Origin: Pseudomonas rubra
GTDB taxonomy: Bacteria; Pseudomonadota; Gammaproteobacteria; Pseudomonadales; Pseudomonadaceae
Reading direction: 5' to 3'
DNA: 42,468 nt
Assembly (NCBI RefSeq): GCF_028656935.1
Contig: NZ_JAMDGZ010000066.1
Coordinates: 1 to 42,468, forward strand
Position 1 is the stretch's first letter. Each line of letters opens with the position of its first letter. The notes beneath the pieces were generated by a model, which was not told the origin of the DNA, searched no databases, and worked only from the letters and a program-made list of their open reading frames with translations. Made by a program: the position numbers and the translations under genes. Shown here one piece after another: positions 14,969 through 22,551 of this stretch.

Positions 14969-15565
14969 ATGCAATTCACCGTGACGATCAACCAGACGAA
15001 GGCGCTCGAATGGGGACTCAACTCCCAGCAAGCGCTGTTGTTCGCGTTCGTCTTTGAATGTCCGAGCCTGGCCAGGCTGATAGAGACGGAAAGTGGCGAC
15101 TTCTACGCGCTGAGCAAGGCAAATATTGTCGAACAACTACCGATGCTGACTGACAAGCCAGACACCGCCTATCGTCTGCTGAAGGCCTTGGAAGGTGCCG
15201 AGTTAATCGAGTTGCTGGAAGGCCCGGAAGAGGCTTTTCGCTTGACCGAAAAGGCTAAGGCATGGAACCCGGCCTATCAACCCGATTGCTTAGTTCGGCC
15301 ACTCAGAACTACCTGTAGCCGCCGACGCTCAAACAAGAAGCCTATCCCCCAAGGTGTTAGAACACTCGTTTTCGAGCGCGATGGCTGGGCTTGCCTTCGC
15401 TGCGGATGCTCCAAGCAGCACCGGCTGCGCGCTGATCATGTCGTTCCTGAAAGCAAGGGTGGCCTCGCGACTTTGGAGAACCTCCAAACGCTTTGCATGT
15501 CCTGCAACAGCTGGAAGGGAGTGAAGACTGTCGATTTCCGTTCGAGCGCGAAGGTGATGGCATGA
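14969..15565 (+). CDS. winged-helix-like replication-region protein fused to an HNH endonuclease
   Basis: 198 residues. The N-terminal 95 residues (INQTKALEWGLNSQQALLFA; LSKANIVEQLPMLTDKPDTA) resemble the short phage replication-region proteins that decide between cell states by winged helix. The C-terminal half is an HNH nuclease: VFERDGWACLRCG, then RADHVVPESKGGLATLENLQ and LCMSCNSWKG, with two CxxC pairs. A fusion of these two parts is unusual. It starts one base after the antirepressor stop (TGATATG) and ends in an ATGA overlap with the next gene. Confidence 0.8.
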   Translation: MQFTVTINQTKALEWGLNSQQALLFAFVFECPSLARLIETESGDFYALSKANIVEQLPMLTDKPDTAYRLLKALEGAELIELLEGPEEAFRLTEKAKAWNPAYQPDCLVRPLRTTCSRRRSNKKPIPQGVRTLVFERDGWACLRCGCSKQHRLRADHVVPESKGGLATLENLQTLCMSCNSWKGVKTVDFRSSAKVMA

Positions 15566-16503
15566 CCTTCCAGGAGCTACTGGATCGGCCCATCGCTTTT
15601 CAGCGAGCCTTTGTAACTATCGGTGTGGGCATTACCGGTGCGCTGATGCTGTCCCAGGCGATCTACTGGTCCAATCGCACGGAGAACGCCGAAGGGTGGT
15701 TCTACAAGACTATGGAGGAGTGGGAAGCCGAGACTGGCATGACACGCTCCGAGCAGGAGAGTGCCCGTAAAAAGCTGATTAAGGTTGGCGCGCTTGAAGA
15801 GATGAAAAAAGGCGTGCCTTGCCGCCTTTTCTATCGGGTGAACATCAATGCAATTCACGCAAACTTGTCTGCTGATTTCCCGCAAACCAGTTTGCAGGAT
15901 TCCCGCAAACAAGGACGCAAGAAGGTCGCAAGCAAGGCTGCTGAAATCCCGCAAGCTATTACAGAGACTACAGCAGAGATTACACCAGAGACTACGGCAG
16001 ATACCTTGCAGGACGCCCCGGCTTCGCCAGGCCAGCCTGCCGCCAAGGTTATCGCGCTGGTCACCGTCCACGGCGAAGAGCCACGCTGTGAAATCCCGGC
16101 CGACATGCCAGGCCCGAAAGATCACACCTGCAAAACTTTCAAGGTCTGGGCGAACTACGCCATGGCCTACCGCAAGCGCTACAGCACCTGGCCGGTGTGG
16201 AACGCCAAAGTCGGCGGTCAGCTAGGCCAGCTTGTCGACCGCCTCGGTGCTGATGTTGCACACCACGTCGCGGCTCACTTCCTGAAAACCAGCGATGCCG
16301 CCGTGCTGCGCAAGTGCCACAGCCTCAACGAACTACTGGTGAACGCCGAGAGCTACCACACCCAATGGGTGACTGGTCAGCGCATCAACGGGACCACCGC
16401 GCGTCAGATGGAGCGCACTGAGGCAAACCTGTCCGCAGCGGAGCAGGCGGCTCAACTGGTTCTGGCCAAACGCCAGGCGGGAGAGCGCAATGAGTACCTG
16501 TGA
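15562..16503 (+). CDS. phage replication initiator (O-like position)
   Basis: 313 residues. The N-terminus (about 15-100) is a winged-helix DNA-binding domain (LMLSQAIYWSNRTENAEGWF; MTRSEQESARKKLIKVGALE) of the phage replisome-organiser type. A low-complexity Thr/Glu/Ala linker follows, then a C-terminal domain (YRKRYSTWPVWNAKVGGQLG) that would contact the helicase loader. Coupled to the upstream gene by ATGA. The gene contains five 23-bp-spaced repeats (15842-15956), the arrangement seen in lambda O, where the origin lies inside the initiator gene. Confidence 0.75.
   Translation: MTFQELLDRPIAFQRAFVTIGVGITGALMLSQAIYWSNRTENAEGWFYKTMEEWEAETGMTRSEQESARKKLIKVGALEEMKKGVPCRLFYRVNINAIHANLSADFPQTSLQDSRKQGRKKVASKAAEIPQAITETTAEITPETTADTLQDAPASPGQPAAKVIALVTVHGEEPRCEIPADMPGPKDHTCKTFKVWANYAMAYRKRYSTWPVWNAKVGGQLGQLVDRLGADVAHHVAAHFLKTSDAAVLRKCHSLNELLVNAESYHTQWVTGQRINGTTARQMERTEANLSAAEQAAQLVLAKRQAGERNEYL
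15842..15956 (+). repeat. five 23-bp iterons, candidate replication origin
   Basis: The heptamer CGCAAAC or CGCAAGC ends at 15864, 15887, 15910, 15933 and 15956, that is, five times at exactly 23-bp intervals. Three copies share the longer core TTCCCGCAAAC or a one-base variant of it. Between copies two and three, GCAAAC-CA-GTTTGC (15882-15895) forms a dyad. Direct repeats inside a replication gene are the hallmark of lambda-type origins. Confidence 0.7.
15963..15998 (+). repeat. three 12-bp tandem repeats beside the iterons
   Basis: AGAGACTACAGC, AGAGATTACACC and AGAGACTACGGC follow each other without a gap, encoding ETTAEITPETTA. They begin seven bases after the last iteron and are less GC-rich than the surroundings, so they could be the melting segment of the origin. 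They could also simply be a protein linker repeat. Confidence 0.5.
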
Positions 16504-17284
16504 GATGAACGATGCCCAGGTGGCGGGACTGGCCGCTGCCATTTGTGCGACGGCTGAAGCCATGGGACAGGAAATGAACCCAGGCACTGCCGCGATGATG
16601 GCTGAGGACCTCTGCGCTTACCCGGTGGCTACCGTTCGCGCCGCCCTAAAGGCCTGCCGGCTGGAAGTGAAGGGGAGGCTCGCCATGGCCGAAATTCTGC
16701 AGCGAGTGCAGGCCGCTGACGGTCGCCCTGGCAAGGATGAGGCGTGGTCCATTGCCCTGACCGCCAGTGACGAAAGCGAGACCGTGGTGATGACTGCTGA
16801 GATTCAGCAGGCCATGGCCGCAGCGCAACCGGTTCTTGGGCTGGGCGACAAGGTAGGCGCCCGGATGGCGTTCATGAGCGCCTATGAACGGCTGGTTGCC
16901 GGGGCGCGGGCCGAGGCGAAACCAGCTGCCTGGAGTGTGTCCCTCGGTTTCGATCCGGTTCGCCGAGTGACGGCCATCGAATCGGCCGTGCGTATGCAGT
17001 TGATCACCCATGAGTCGGGCGCCAAGTACCTGGCCGATCTGCGCATCGGGCCCATCACCGATGACGGCCAGGCCATCGCCGGACTGCTCACCGGTACCAC
17101 TGTCCAAGCATCCCCGAAGCTTCGCGCCAAGCTCGCTGAAGTTCGCTCAAGTGTTGAGGCGGCTAAGGCCAGACAGGAGCGCGAGAAGCGCAAAAAGGCC
17201 CAGGCCGATCGGGTCAACACATATCTGCGCAAGCGCAAGGCTCGCGAGGCCATCGCCGCGGCGCAACGAAAGGAAGGAATCTGA
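16490..17284 (+). CDS. phage replication protein at the helicase-loader (P-like) position
   Basis: 264 residues, overlapping the initiator gene by 14 bases. It is helical, with an Ala-rich N-terminal part (about 8-80) and a Lys/Arg-rich C-terminus (KARQEREKRKKAQADRVNTY). The location directly after the initiator is that of lambda P, but I see no motif that proves helicase loading. Its stop overlaps the next start codon by one base. Confidence 0.6.
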   Translation: MSTCEMNDAQVAGLAAAICATAEAMGQEMNPGTAAMMAEDLCAYPVATVRAALKACRLEVKGRLAMAEILQRVQAADGRPGKDEAWSIALTASDESETVVMTAEIQQAMAAAQPVLGLGDKVGARMAFMSAYERLVAGARAEAKPAAWSVSLGFDPVRRVTAIESAVRMQLITHESGAKYLADLRIGPITDDGQAIAGLLTGTTVQASPKLRAKLAEVRSSVEAAKARQEREKRKKAQADRVNTYLRKRKAREAIAAAQRKEGI

Positions 17285-17502
17285 TGAACATCGACAAATC
17301 GAAATTGCAGCCCCTGCTGTGGGCAGCGGTAGGTGCCTGGAGGGCCGGCGACCAGGACCTAGAGGAGCACACCGACGCGCTGGACGAGTTTCTCGGCGAG
17401 CTGACAGTGGAAGAGGTTGCCCTGGGCCTGCTCGAAGACCAGCAGTTGACTCGCCAAGCGAACGCGGCAGAGCAACCGCTTCTGGAGGTGGCCCATGGCT
17501 GA
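17284..17502 (+). CDS. small hypothetical phage protein, 72 aa
   Basis: The start overlaps the previous stop (TGATG), and the 3' end overlaps ninB by eight bases. It is a short acidic helical protein. Family unknown; the tight coupling supports it. Confidence 0.65.
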   Translation: MNIDKSKLQPLLWAAVGAWRAGDQDLEEHTDALDEFLGELTVEEVALGLLEDQQLTRQANAAEQPLLEVAHG

Positions 17503-17965
17503 CCGTATCAGCGTCAACTGCCAGGCCAAGCTCTCCGAGGCCATCACCTGCCTGACCACCATGTACCGCGACAAGAAGTTTGTGGTGGTGAGCCTGCGTC
17601 CGGGTAAGGACCGCACGCTTGATCAGAACGCATTGTGGTTCGCGTTCTACAAGCGCATTGCCGAGATGACCCAGATCGGTGACCCAGCCGATGCCAGGCG
17701 CTACTGCAAGCTGCACTTCGGCGTGCAGATCCTGCTGAACGACGACCAGGAGTTCCGGGAGTCCTGGTACCGGGTAATGCGCCATCTGCCCTACGAAGAG
17801 AAGTTGGCGATGATGGGCGGCTGCAAGCTGTTCGGGCCGGATGGTTTCCCTGTCACCAGTCTGTTCAACCGCGCCCAGGGCATCGCGTACACCGACCGCA
17901 TCGTGGCTGAATTCTCGGCCAAGGGTGTGTTCTTCGGGGATCTTCTCGGGGAGGAGGCGGCATGA
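17495..17965 (+). CDS. ninB: NinB/Orf-type recombination protein
   Basis: 156 residues of the NinB family (lambda Orf), which binds single-stranded DNA and SSB and helps load recombinases in phage recombination. The signature DRTLDQNALWFAFYKRIAEM (about 39-58) and CKLHFGVQILLNDDQEFRES are clear. It lies between replication genes and ninG, as in the lambda nin region. Confidence 0.9.
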   Translation: MADRISVNCQAKLSEAITCLTTMYRDKKFVVVSLRPGKDRTLDQNALWFAFYKRIAEMTQIGDPADARRYCKLHFGVQILLNDDQEFRESWYRVMRHLPYEEKLAMMGGCKLFGPDGFPVTSLFNRAQGIAYTDRIVAEFSAKGVFFGDLLGEEAA

Positions 17966-18192
17966 GCAGGCGTGATTGGTATGACCGTCGGCTCGACAAG
18001 CGCGTCGCTCTGCAGATCGCAGAAGAGCAGGGCCTCGTCGCTGACTGCACTGAGCTCAGGCAGACCCTCGTTGCCAAGCTCAAATCGGGCGAGATGACGA
18101 TCGAGCAAGTCCAGGCCGAGCTGCGCAAAGTGAAGCACGATGCCAAGAAAAACGGCAAGAAGACCCGCTCGCAGATTTGGAGGTCCGCATGA
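17962..18192 (+). CDS. small basic phage protein between ninB and ninG, 76 aa
   Basis: The start ATG overlaps the ninB stop and the stop overlaps the ninG start (ATGA in both cases). It is basic and helical, with a C-terminal KHDAKKNGKKTRSQIWRSA. Family not recognised. Confidence 0.65.
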   Translation: MSRRDWYDRRLDKRVALQIAEEQGLVADCTELRQTLVAKLKSGEMTIEQVQAELRKVKHDAKKNGKKTRSQIWRSA

Positions 18193-18773
18193 CGCGAACT
18201 GCCCTCAAGGAAGTGAAACAGAAGACCTGCAAGGCCTGCAGTGGGAAGTTCCGGCCGAGCCTGTCGACGCAGAAGGCCTGCAGCGTGAAATGTGCCCTGG
18301 ACCTGGCCAAGCAGCCGGATAGCCAGAAGGTTGCCCGCAAGGCCATAGCCACCCGCGAGCGCCGCGAGATTCAGGTGCGCAAGGAGAAGCTCAAGAGCAG
18401 AGCGGACCACATGCGGGAATGCCAGATCGTCTTCAACGAGTGGGTGCGCCTGCGCGACGTCGCGCTGCCATGCGTGAGCTGCGGCCGGCACCACGACGGG
18501 CAATTCCATGCTGGCCACTATCGGACGGTAGGCGCCCACCCTGAGCTCCGCTTCGAGCCACTCAACGTCTGGAAGCAGTGCGCCCCCTGCAACAACCACA
18601 AGTCGGGCGACATCGTGAATTACCGGATTGAGCAGGTGCGCCGCATCGGCGCCGATCGGGTGGCTTGGCTGGAAGGGCCCCATCAGGCCCGCAAGTACAC
18701 CGTCGAAGACCTGAAGGCCATAAAGGCCGAGTACCGGGCAAAGATCAAACGGCTGAAGGAGGCCGCAGCATGA
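18189..18773 (+). CDS. ninG: NinG recombination protein (Rap-like)
   Basis: 194 residues. Four N-terminal cysteines (C14, C17, C31, C35) form a zinc site, followed by a basic helix. The C-terminal half has the NinG nuclease-like core CVSCGRHHDGQFHAGHYRT and KQCAPCNNHKSG. Lambda NinG/Rap is a structure-specific endonuclease acting on recombination intermediates. I start it at ATG 18189, with GGAGG five bases upstream. Confidence 0.92.
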   Translation: MTRTALKEVKQKTCKACSGKFRPSLSTQKACSVKCALDLAKQPDSQKVARKAIATRERREIQVRKEKLKSRADHMRECQIVFNEWVRLRDVALPCVSCGRHHDGQFHAGHYRTVGAHPELRFEPLNVWKQCAPCNNHKSGDIVNYRIEQVRRIGADRVAWLEGPHQARKYTVEDLKAIKAEYRAKIKRLKEAAA

Positions 18774-18901
18774 CTTGGACCATCATCGATACGGCCGGCA
18801 TGTTGCTGCTGGTTATGGCAGTTGTATCCACCTGGTGCCTCGTTCGCGGGCAGATGATCGCAATGAAGCGCAAGCGTGAGGAGGGCGGCTCATGCAGCTG
18901 A
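18770..18901 (+). CDS. 43-aa single-pass membrane protein
   Basis: The ATG overlaps the ninG stop (ATGA), and the 3' end overlaps the next gene by ten bases. One hydrophobic segment (AGMLLLVMAVVSTWCLV) is followed by a basic tail (MKRKREEGG). Small and coupled, so probably real; function unknown. Confidence 0.6.
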   Translation: MTWTIIDTAGMLLLVMAVVSTWCLVRGQMIAMKRKREEGGSCS

Positions 18902-19482
18902 ACAGCGCACGGCAAGCCTGGCACGACTGCCTCTACACCGCCTGGGATAGCCAGGGCGCCTTTATCGAACAGCTTGGCCTCCTGGGCGCCATGGTGCAGA
19001 CCACCGACAAACAGCGCAGCGCGAGTCATGCAGTACACCAGGCGTTGGCAGGGCAGGTGCAGGCCGCCATCTGTCGACTTCATGACCAGGTGCGAGTCTT
19101 TGGCAATTTCATGTACGCGCCGCGCTGCAGTGATGATGATCGTGAGCTAGCCGAGGAAACGGTTTTCAATTTGGCAGTGAGCCGATCGCCACGCATGACA
19201 TCTGCGAAGCGCGAGCGATGCGAATTCGTGGCCAAGGGCGTGATGTTCCGGTACCGCCGTATGCACCAGGGTGGACAGTCTTCCTGTGAAGATCCCTTCG
19301 CAAGCCCGGAGTGGTTCAAGAAGTGGATCGATGATGTCTACGGCGTGAGCCTTCCATCGTGCGCCTGGACCAGGGACTGGGAGCCTTTTGTGGAAATCTG
19401 CTTCCAGGTGTGTGAGGACATCGACAAGAAGGCTCTTTCACCAATTGGGGCTGTTTTGTACGAAATGAAGGAGGCCGCTTGA
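18892..19482 (+). CDS. phage protein at the Q antiterminator position, 196 aa
   Basis: Last gene of the rightward early operon, ending just before tandem terminators, which is where lambda Q lies. Sequence starts MQLNSARQAWHDCLYTAWDS; it is helical and rich in Cys and Trp, with RRMHQGGQSS in the middle. I do not recognise Q-family motifs, so an antitermination role is inference from position only. Confidence 0.6.
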   Translation: MQLNSARQAWHDCLYTAWDSQGAFIEQLGLLGAMVQTTDKQRSASHAVHQALAGQVQAAICRLHDQVRVFGNFMYAPRCSDDDRELAEETVFNLAVSRSPRMTSAKRERCEFVAKGVMFRYRRMHQGGQSSCEDPFASPEWFKKWIDDVYGVSLPSCAWTRDWEPFVEICFQVCEDIDKKALSPIGAVLYEMKEAA

Positions 19483-19533
19483 GGGCCTATTGCTTTCCCG
19501 CACGCGTAGTGGCAAGATTTCCCCATCGTTACA

Positions 19534-19585
19534 GTTTTGCCTCAGGCAAACATACTCCAAAAACCGGCCAATGAGCCGGTTTTTT
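19534..19585 (+). terminator. hairpin followed by strong terminator
   Basis: A TTTGCC-TCA-GGCAAA hairpin without a T-tract is followed by ACCGGC-CAATGA-GCCGGT (19563-19580) and six Ts. It ends the rightward early operon. Confidence 0.85.
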
Positions 19586-19604
19586 CATGCCTGCCAGAAG
19601 CACA

Positions 19605-19631
19605 AAAGCCCCGATCAGTTCGGGGCTTTTT
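19605..19631 (+). terminator. second strong terminator
   Basis: AAAGCCCCGA and TCGGGGCTTT pair around TCAGT and run into five Ts. Two terminators in tandem before the lysis/late region fit a late-transcription control point where an antiterminator would act. Confidence 0.85.
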
Positions 19632-19787
19632 CGTTTGCGCGGAATGGAAAAGAGAGGGCGACTCCAGAAGGTGTTAAGGCCACTTCCTGTAGCCGCCAGA
19701 TCGCAGACTGTACCTGCAAGCCAGCCAAGGCCCTCACTGCTCGCGCGAGCGGGACGGAGCCTAACAGAAAATCAAACGGACTTGCAG

Positions 19788-19973
19788 ATGCTTAAAGACT
19801 TTCGTTGTGGAAATTGCAACAGACTCCTCGCCCGCATGGGTGAGCATACAGAGCTCCAGATCAAGTGCTCCCGATGCGGGACGCTGAATCATGTGAAGGC
19901 CGCGAGCCTCGAGCAATCGCCCATGAGCGCCATACGCCCAATACAGAGGCCTGAACTTAAATCAGCTCAGTAA
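19788..19973 (+). CDS. com: Com-family zinc-finger regulator
   Basis: 61 residues with C7-x2-C10 and C27-x2-C30, the zinc knuckle of the Com family. In phage Mu, Com binds mRNA and opens the mom start site; relatives are frequent in Pseudomonas prophages. The start MLKDFRCGNCNRLLARMG at 19788 has only a weak ACGGA upstream. Its stop is 11 bases before the next gene. No mom-like gene is here; instead its 3' half recurs, decayed, in front of three further cargo genes (21562, 22552, 23304). Confidence 0.82.
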   Translation: MLKDFRCGNCNRLLARMGEHTELQIKCSRCGTLNHVKAASLEQSPMSAIRPIQRPELKSAQ

Positions 19974-19984
19974 CGGAGTTTAAA

Positions 19985-20947
19985 ATGGAAAACGCAAACT
20001 CAGCGTCTCAAACCTTGCAAGATCTTTGGACTCAATTGGAACCGGTGGATAACACCGGCATGCTTAGGCGCGTGGTTTTTGCGGACGGCAAGTTCTATGC
20101 GGCTGGTGGCAACGGTCTTCCCACAACCACTCAGCTTGTCAGCGGCGACGCAACTGGTACAGCGTGGACCAAGCTTAAGGGCGTCGTCACCTCTGATAGC
20201 GGAAAGGTCCTCAACGACCTGTACTGGAACGGTCTTGGGACACAGCTTCAAGCCCTTTCTCAATCCGGCAGTGTGGTCTACGGCAGCACAGCACGACCTG
20301 AAAGGGCTTGGACGGACATTACGGCAACTGTTCGCGCGCCCGGAGACTTGCAAGGCATTGTGTATTATGAGCCAGTTCACGGCAGCAACACGACCTGGAT
20401 ACTGGTTGGGTCTAACGGTAAAGTCTATTCCCGTTATGGCGATTGGTCAGGCCAGGTGGAGCGCACTACGACCTTCACTTCTAGCGAGACTGTGTACTGC
20501 GTCAACGTCATTGGCGTTTTTGTGTTGGTTGCGGGATCGAATGGGAAGCTGCTTAGCGCTGTGAAGATGGCGACGAATGATTCGCAGTCATTCGCGACCA
20601 GAACCAGCACCTTCGGCACTAGCACCATCCTTTCCATGAAGCTATGCAACGGGAAAATGTTTATCGTTGGTGCGGATGGCAAGATGGCATATTCATCCGA
20701 TGGGATTAGCTGGACTGCTGTTGGAGATACCAGTTTCGGTGGAACCATCATCCGCGACATTGCTTACGGTAATGGCAAGTATGTAGCTGTCGGCGACGGC
20801 GGCAAGACAGCCGTTTCCGAGGATGGGATCGGCTGGGTTCAGCAAGCCAACACTTTCGCAGGATCCGATATCCGGAGCGTCGCCTACGGCAACGGCAATT
20901 TTGTAGCTGTTGGTGCAGGCGGCAAGATTGCTTACTGGACTCCATGA
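19985..20947 (+). CDS. beta-propeller-like repeat protein, cargo of the com leader
   Basis: 320 residues built of repeats of the type DIAYGNGKYVAVGDGG, then SEDGIGW, seen most clearly at about 225-320 and weaker upstream (VFADGKFYAAGGNG; YYEPVHGSNTTWILVGSNGK). This is the pattern of sialidase/photosystem-assembly-factor-like beta-propellers. There is no signal peptide. GGAG lies six bases before the ATG and the gene follows com by 11 bases, so Com could control its translation. Possible roles are a released carbohydrate-binding or bacteriocin-type protein; none is proved. Confidence 0.65.
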   Translation: MENANSASQTLQDLWTQLEPVDNTGMLRRVVFADGKFYAAGGNGLPTTTQLVSGDATGTAWTKLKGVVTSDSGKVLNDLYWNGLGTQLQALSQSGSVVYGSTARPERAWTDITATVRAPGDLQGIVYYEPVHGSNTTWILVGSNGKVYSRYGDWSGQVERTTTFTSSETVYCVNVIGVFVLVAGSNGKLLSAVKMATNDSQSFATRTSTFGTSTILSMKLCNGKMFIVGADGKMAYSSDGISWTAVGDTSFGGTIIRDIAYGNGKYVAVGDGGKTAVSEDGIGWVQQANTFAGSDIRSVAYGNGNFVAVGAGGKIAYWTP

Positions 20948-20970
20948 TCTTCTATCTCCTTGCGTAATAG

Positions 20971-20997
20971 AGCCCAGCCGTCGCGCTGGGCTTTTTC
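20971..20997 (+). terminator. terminator after the beta-propeller gene
   Basis: AGCCCAGC and GCTGGGCT pair with a short loop and run into five Ts, 23 bases after the stop codon. Confidence 0.85.
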
Positions 20998-21214
20998 ATT
21001 TCTGATTCAGGCTCGCCACAGCCAGGGTCGTCCTTCGGGGGATGCCTGGACGCGGATAAGCCGGTAGTGCCGCGATGTGAAAAACACCGGCAGCCCAGGC
21101 GATCGCGCCGCTTGCATGCGGATCGGCCTGAGACAGGGAGAGCGAGACCAATGCATATGGGCGTTGGCGCTGGACCTGTCTATGGCGGACGGCGGGAGAG
21201 ACCGCGCGCCTATT

Positions 21215-21561
21215 TAGGCCCTCGACATTGATCGGGGCCTTTCTGTTTTCGGCCCCGCCACACCCATCGCTCCAAGCTGGGCGTGCTGCTGGGGCTGTTC
21301 TAATTCCAGTCGTACTCAATGGTGTCGAGAATATATAGCTATGCTGCCGGCTTGAAAGACTCGCTTGAACCACAACGGACATCTTTTGGCCGTTGTCGCA
21401 GAATAACTCTCGCCTGTGGGGAGGGTGCGCAGGGTTCCAGACCACTTCCCGATGTGCGATCTTGAATTATGTAAAGACCTCGAGTCTCGATTTATCGCCT
21501 GTGAGCGACATGAATGCGGCAGAGGCCGCGCAAATCATTCGACTTTAATAGGTGACAAATT
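21215..21561 (+). repeat. long com-leader repeat, copy A
   Basis: About 345 bases that align with 22958-23303 over their whole length with scattered differences. The unit runs from a GC-rich hairpin with a T-rich tail (about 21217-21250), through a conserved stretch (GCTATGCTGCCGGCTTGAAA), to a decayed com 3' half (about 21455-21549: CGATGTGCGATCTTGAATTA and TATCGCCTGTGAGCGACAT) and the TAATAGGTGA ribosome binding site of the next gene. Confidence 0.75.
21416..21549 (+). pseudogene. com: com relic before the lectin gene
   Basis: In frame with the com reading, this part would give RCAILNYVKTSSLDLSPVSD, compared with com RCGTLNHVKAASLEQSPMSA. The N-terminal zinc knuckle is unrecognisable. No start codon with a ribosome binding site is present, so it is probably untranslated, or its RNA is kept as a Com target. 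Confidence 0.6.
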
Positions 21562-22404
21562 ATGGGTGCTCGTACACGTGTTCCTTTCACTGGCAGCGGT
21601 TCTTCGGTTCTTCCTGCCTATCAAAACATGACTCCAGGTCAGTTTCTGCTTTCTCCAAACGGCCGCTTCAAGCTGCTGCTGCAGGTGGATGGCAATCTGG
21701 TCATTCAAGACAACGGCGCCACCATCTGGGTGGCTAACGAAAATCAGCCCTATACCATGACTACTCGTCTGCGCAGAAAGGACCCTACGGCGTTTTACGT
21801 TCAGTATGGTGCTTTCTTGGAAGACCGGGTGCGTATGCGTGTGTGGCTGACTCAGAACAGTACCTTCACCAACAATGATCAGTGGAACCGTACCCACTTG
21901 ATCCTTCAGGACGATGGCAACATCGTCTTAGTCGATTCGCTTGCAGTTTGGAATGGCACTGGCGGTATTCCGCTCGTTCCAGGCTCAATCAATTCGGTAG
22001 TCTTCCCGGTTGGTACTGAGCTTGTGAAGGGCCAGGTCTATCAAGCCGGCGCAAGCAAGATTGCATTTCAAGCGGATGGCAACGTTGCTGCATACGGCCC
22101 AGGCGGCAACGCTGTGTGGTCGACAAATACCCAAAACCGCGGCGCCACACGTGCAGTTTTCCAAGCTGACGGGAACTTCGTCGTCTATGGAGCGAACAAC
22201 GTTCCGCTTTGGCAGTCTCACACTGCAGGCTTTCCAGGAGCCATCCTGCGACTACAACCTAACGGCGGCGTAGCGATCGTAAACGACAATCCGGTCTGGG
22301 CGCGTTTCGGGTTCAAGCCAACCTATCGACACATCCGGATTATCAACGTCGACAATGGAGTTTGGGTGACCAAGGACATCTTCACCTGGCCCAAACAACA
22401 GTAA
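21562..22404 (+). CDS. llpA: tandem B-lectin protein, LlpA-like lectin bacteriocin candidate
   Basis: 280 residues with two monocot-mannose-binding-lectin-type domains. Motifs of the form QxDxNxVxY are QVDGNLVIQ (41-49), QDDGNIVLV (116-124), QADGNVAAY (170-178) and the perfect QADGNFVVY (201-209). Length, two-domain build, lack of signal peptide and a C-terminal extension match LlpA/putidacin L1, which kills related pseudomonads through lipopolysaccharide and BamA; LlpA genes are known in Pseudomonas prophages. It could alternatively be a phage adhesion lectin. The ribosome binding site AGGTGA is shared with the next two cargo genes. No immunity gene is seen, as usual for LlpA. Confidence 0.75.
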   Translation: MGARTRVPFTGSGSSVLPAYQNMTPGQFLLSPNGRFKLLLQVDGNLVIQDNGATIWVANENQPYTMTTRLRRKDPTAFYVQYGAFLEDRVRMRVWLTQNSTFTNNDQWNRTHLILQDDGNIVLVDSLAVWNGTGGIPLVPGSINSVVFPVGTELVKGQVYQAGASKIAFQADGNVAAYGPGGNAVWSTNTQNRGATRAVFQADGNFVVYGANNVPLWQSHTAGFPGAILRLQPNGGVAIVNDNPVWARFGFKPTYRHIRIINVDNGVWVTKDIFTWPKQQ

Positions 22405-22438
22405 TCACTAAAGCAATATTTTTAGCTGTCTTAGTGAT
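22404..22438 (+). terminator. inverted repeat after the lectin gene
   Basis: ATCACTAA (22404-22411) pairs with TTAGTGAT (22431-22438) around a 19-base loop, starting at the stop codon. There is no T-tract after it, so it may protect the 3' end rather than terminate. Confidence 0.5.
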
Positions 22439-22464
22439 ACAAGGTGATATTTCAACCTAACTGA

Positions 22465-22551
22465 GAGAGCCACAAGCTCCAATGCATCGCCTTTGAGCGA
22501 CAAGAAAGCGGAATCCTCTGCGACAACTCATTCGACTCAATAGGTGAAAAA
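22465..22551 (+). pseudogene. com: short com relic before the 109-aa gene
   Basis: The frame reads RATSSNASPLSDKKAE, then a stop before the ribosome binding site, matching com KAASLEQSPMSA and the relic before 23304 (KATSLERSPLSD). Only the last part of the com-like leader is present here. It ends in TCGACTCAATAGGTGA, as do the other leaders. Confidence 0.5.

Noticed and set aside
15842..15998. CRISPR array
   Set aside because: The units are 23 bp with a seven-base core inside a coding sequence and there are no spacer-like inserts or cas genes; iterons fit better.
19529..19558. Late promoter pR' just before the tandem terminators
   Set aside because: TTACAG and TACTCC are 18 bases apart, but the transcript would start inside the terminator stem, so the terminator could not form; not called.
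20996..21445. 149-codon open frame on the minus strand over the com-leader region
   Set aside because: It runs through terminator hairpins and the repeated leader on the antisense strand, has no ribosome binding site and is rich in Arg/Pro/Ala as expected of shadow frames.
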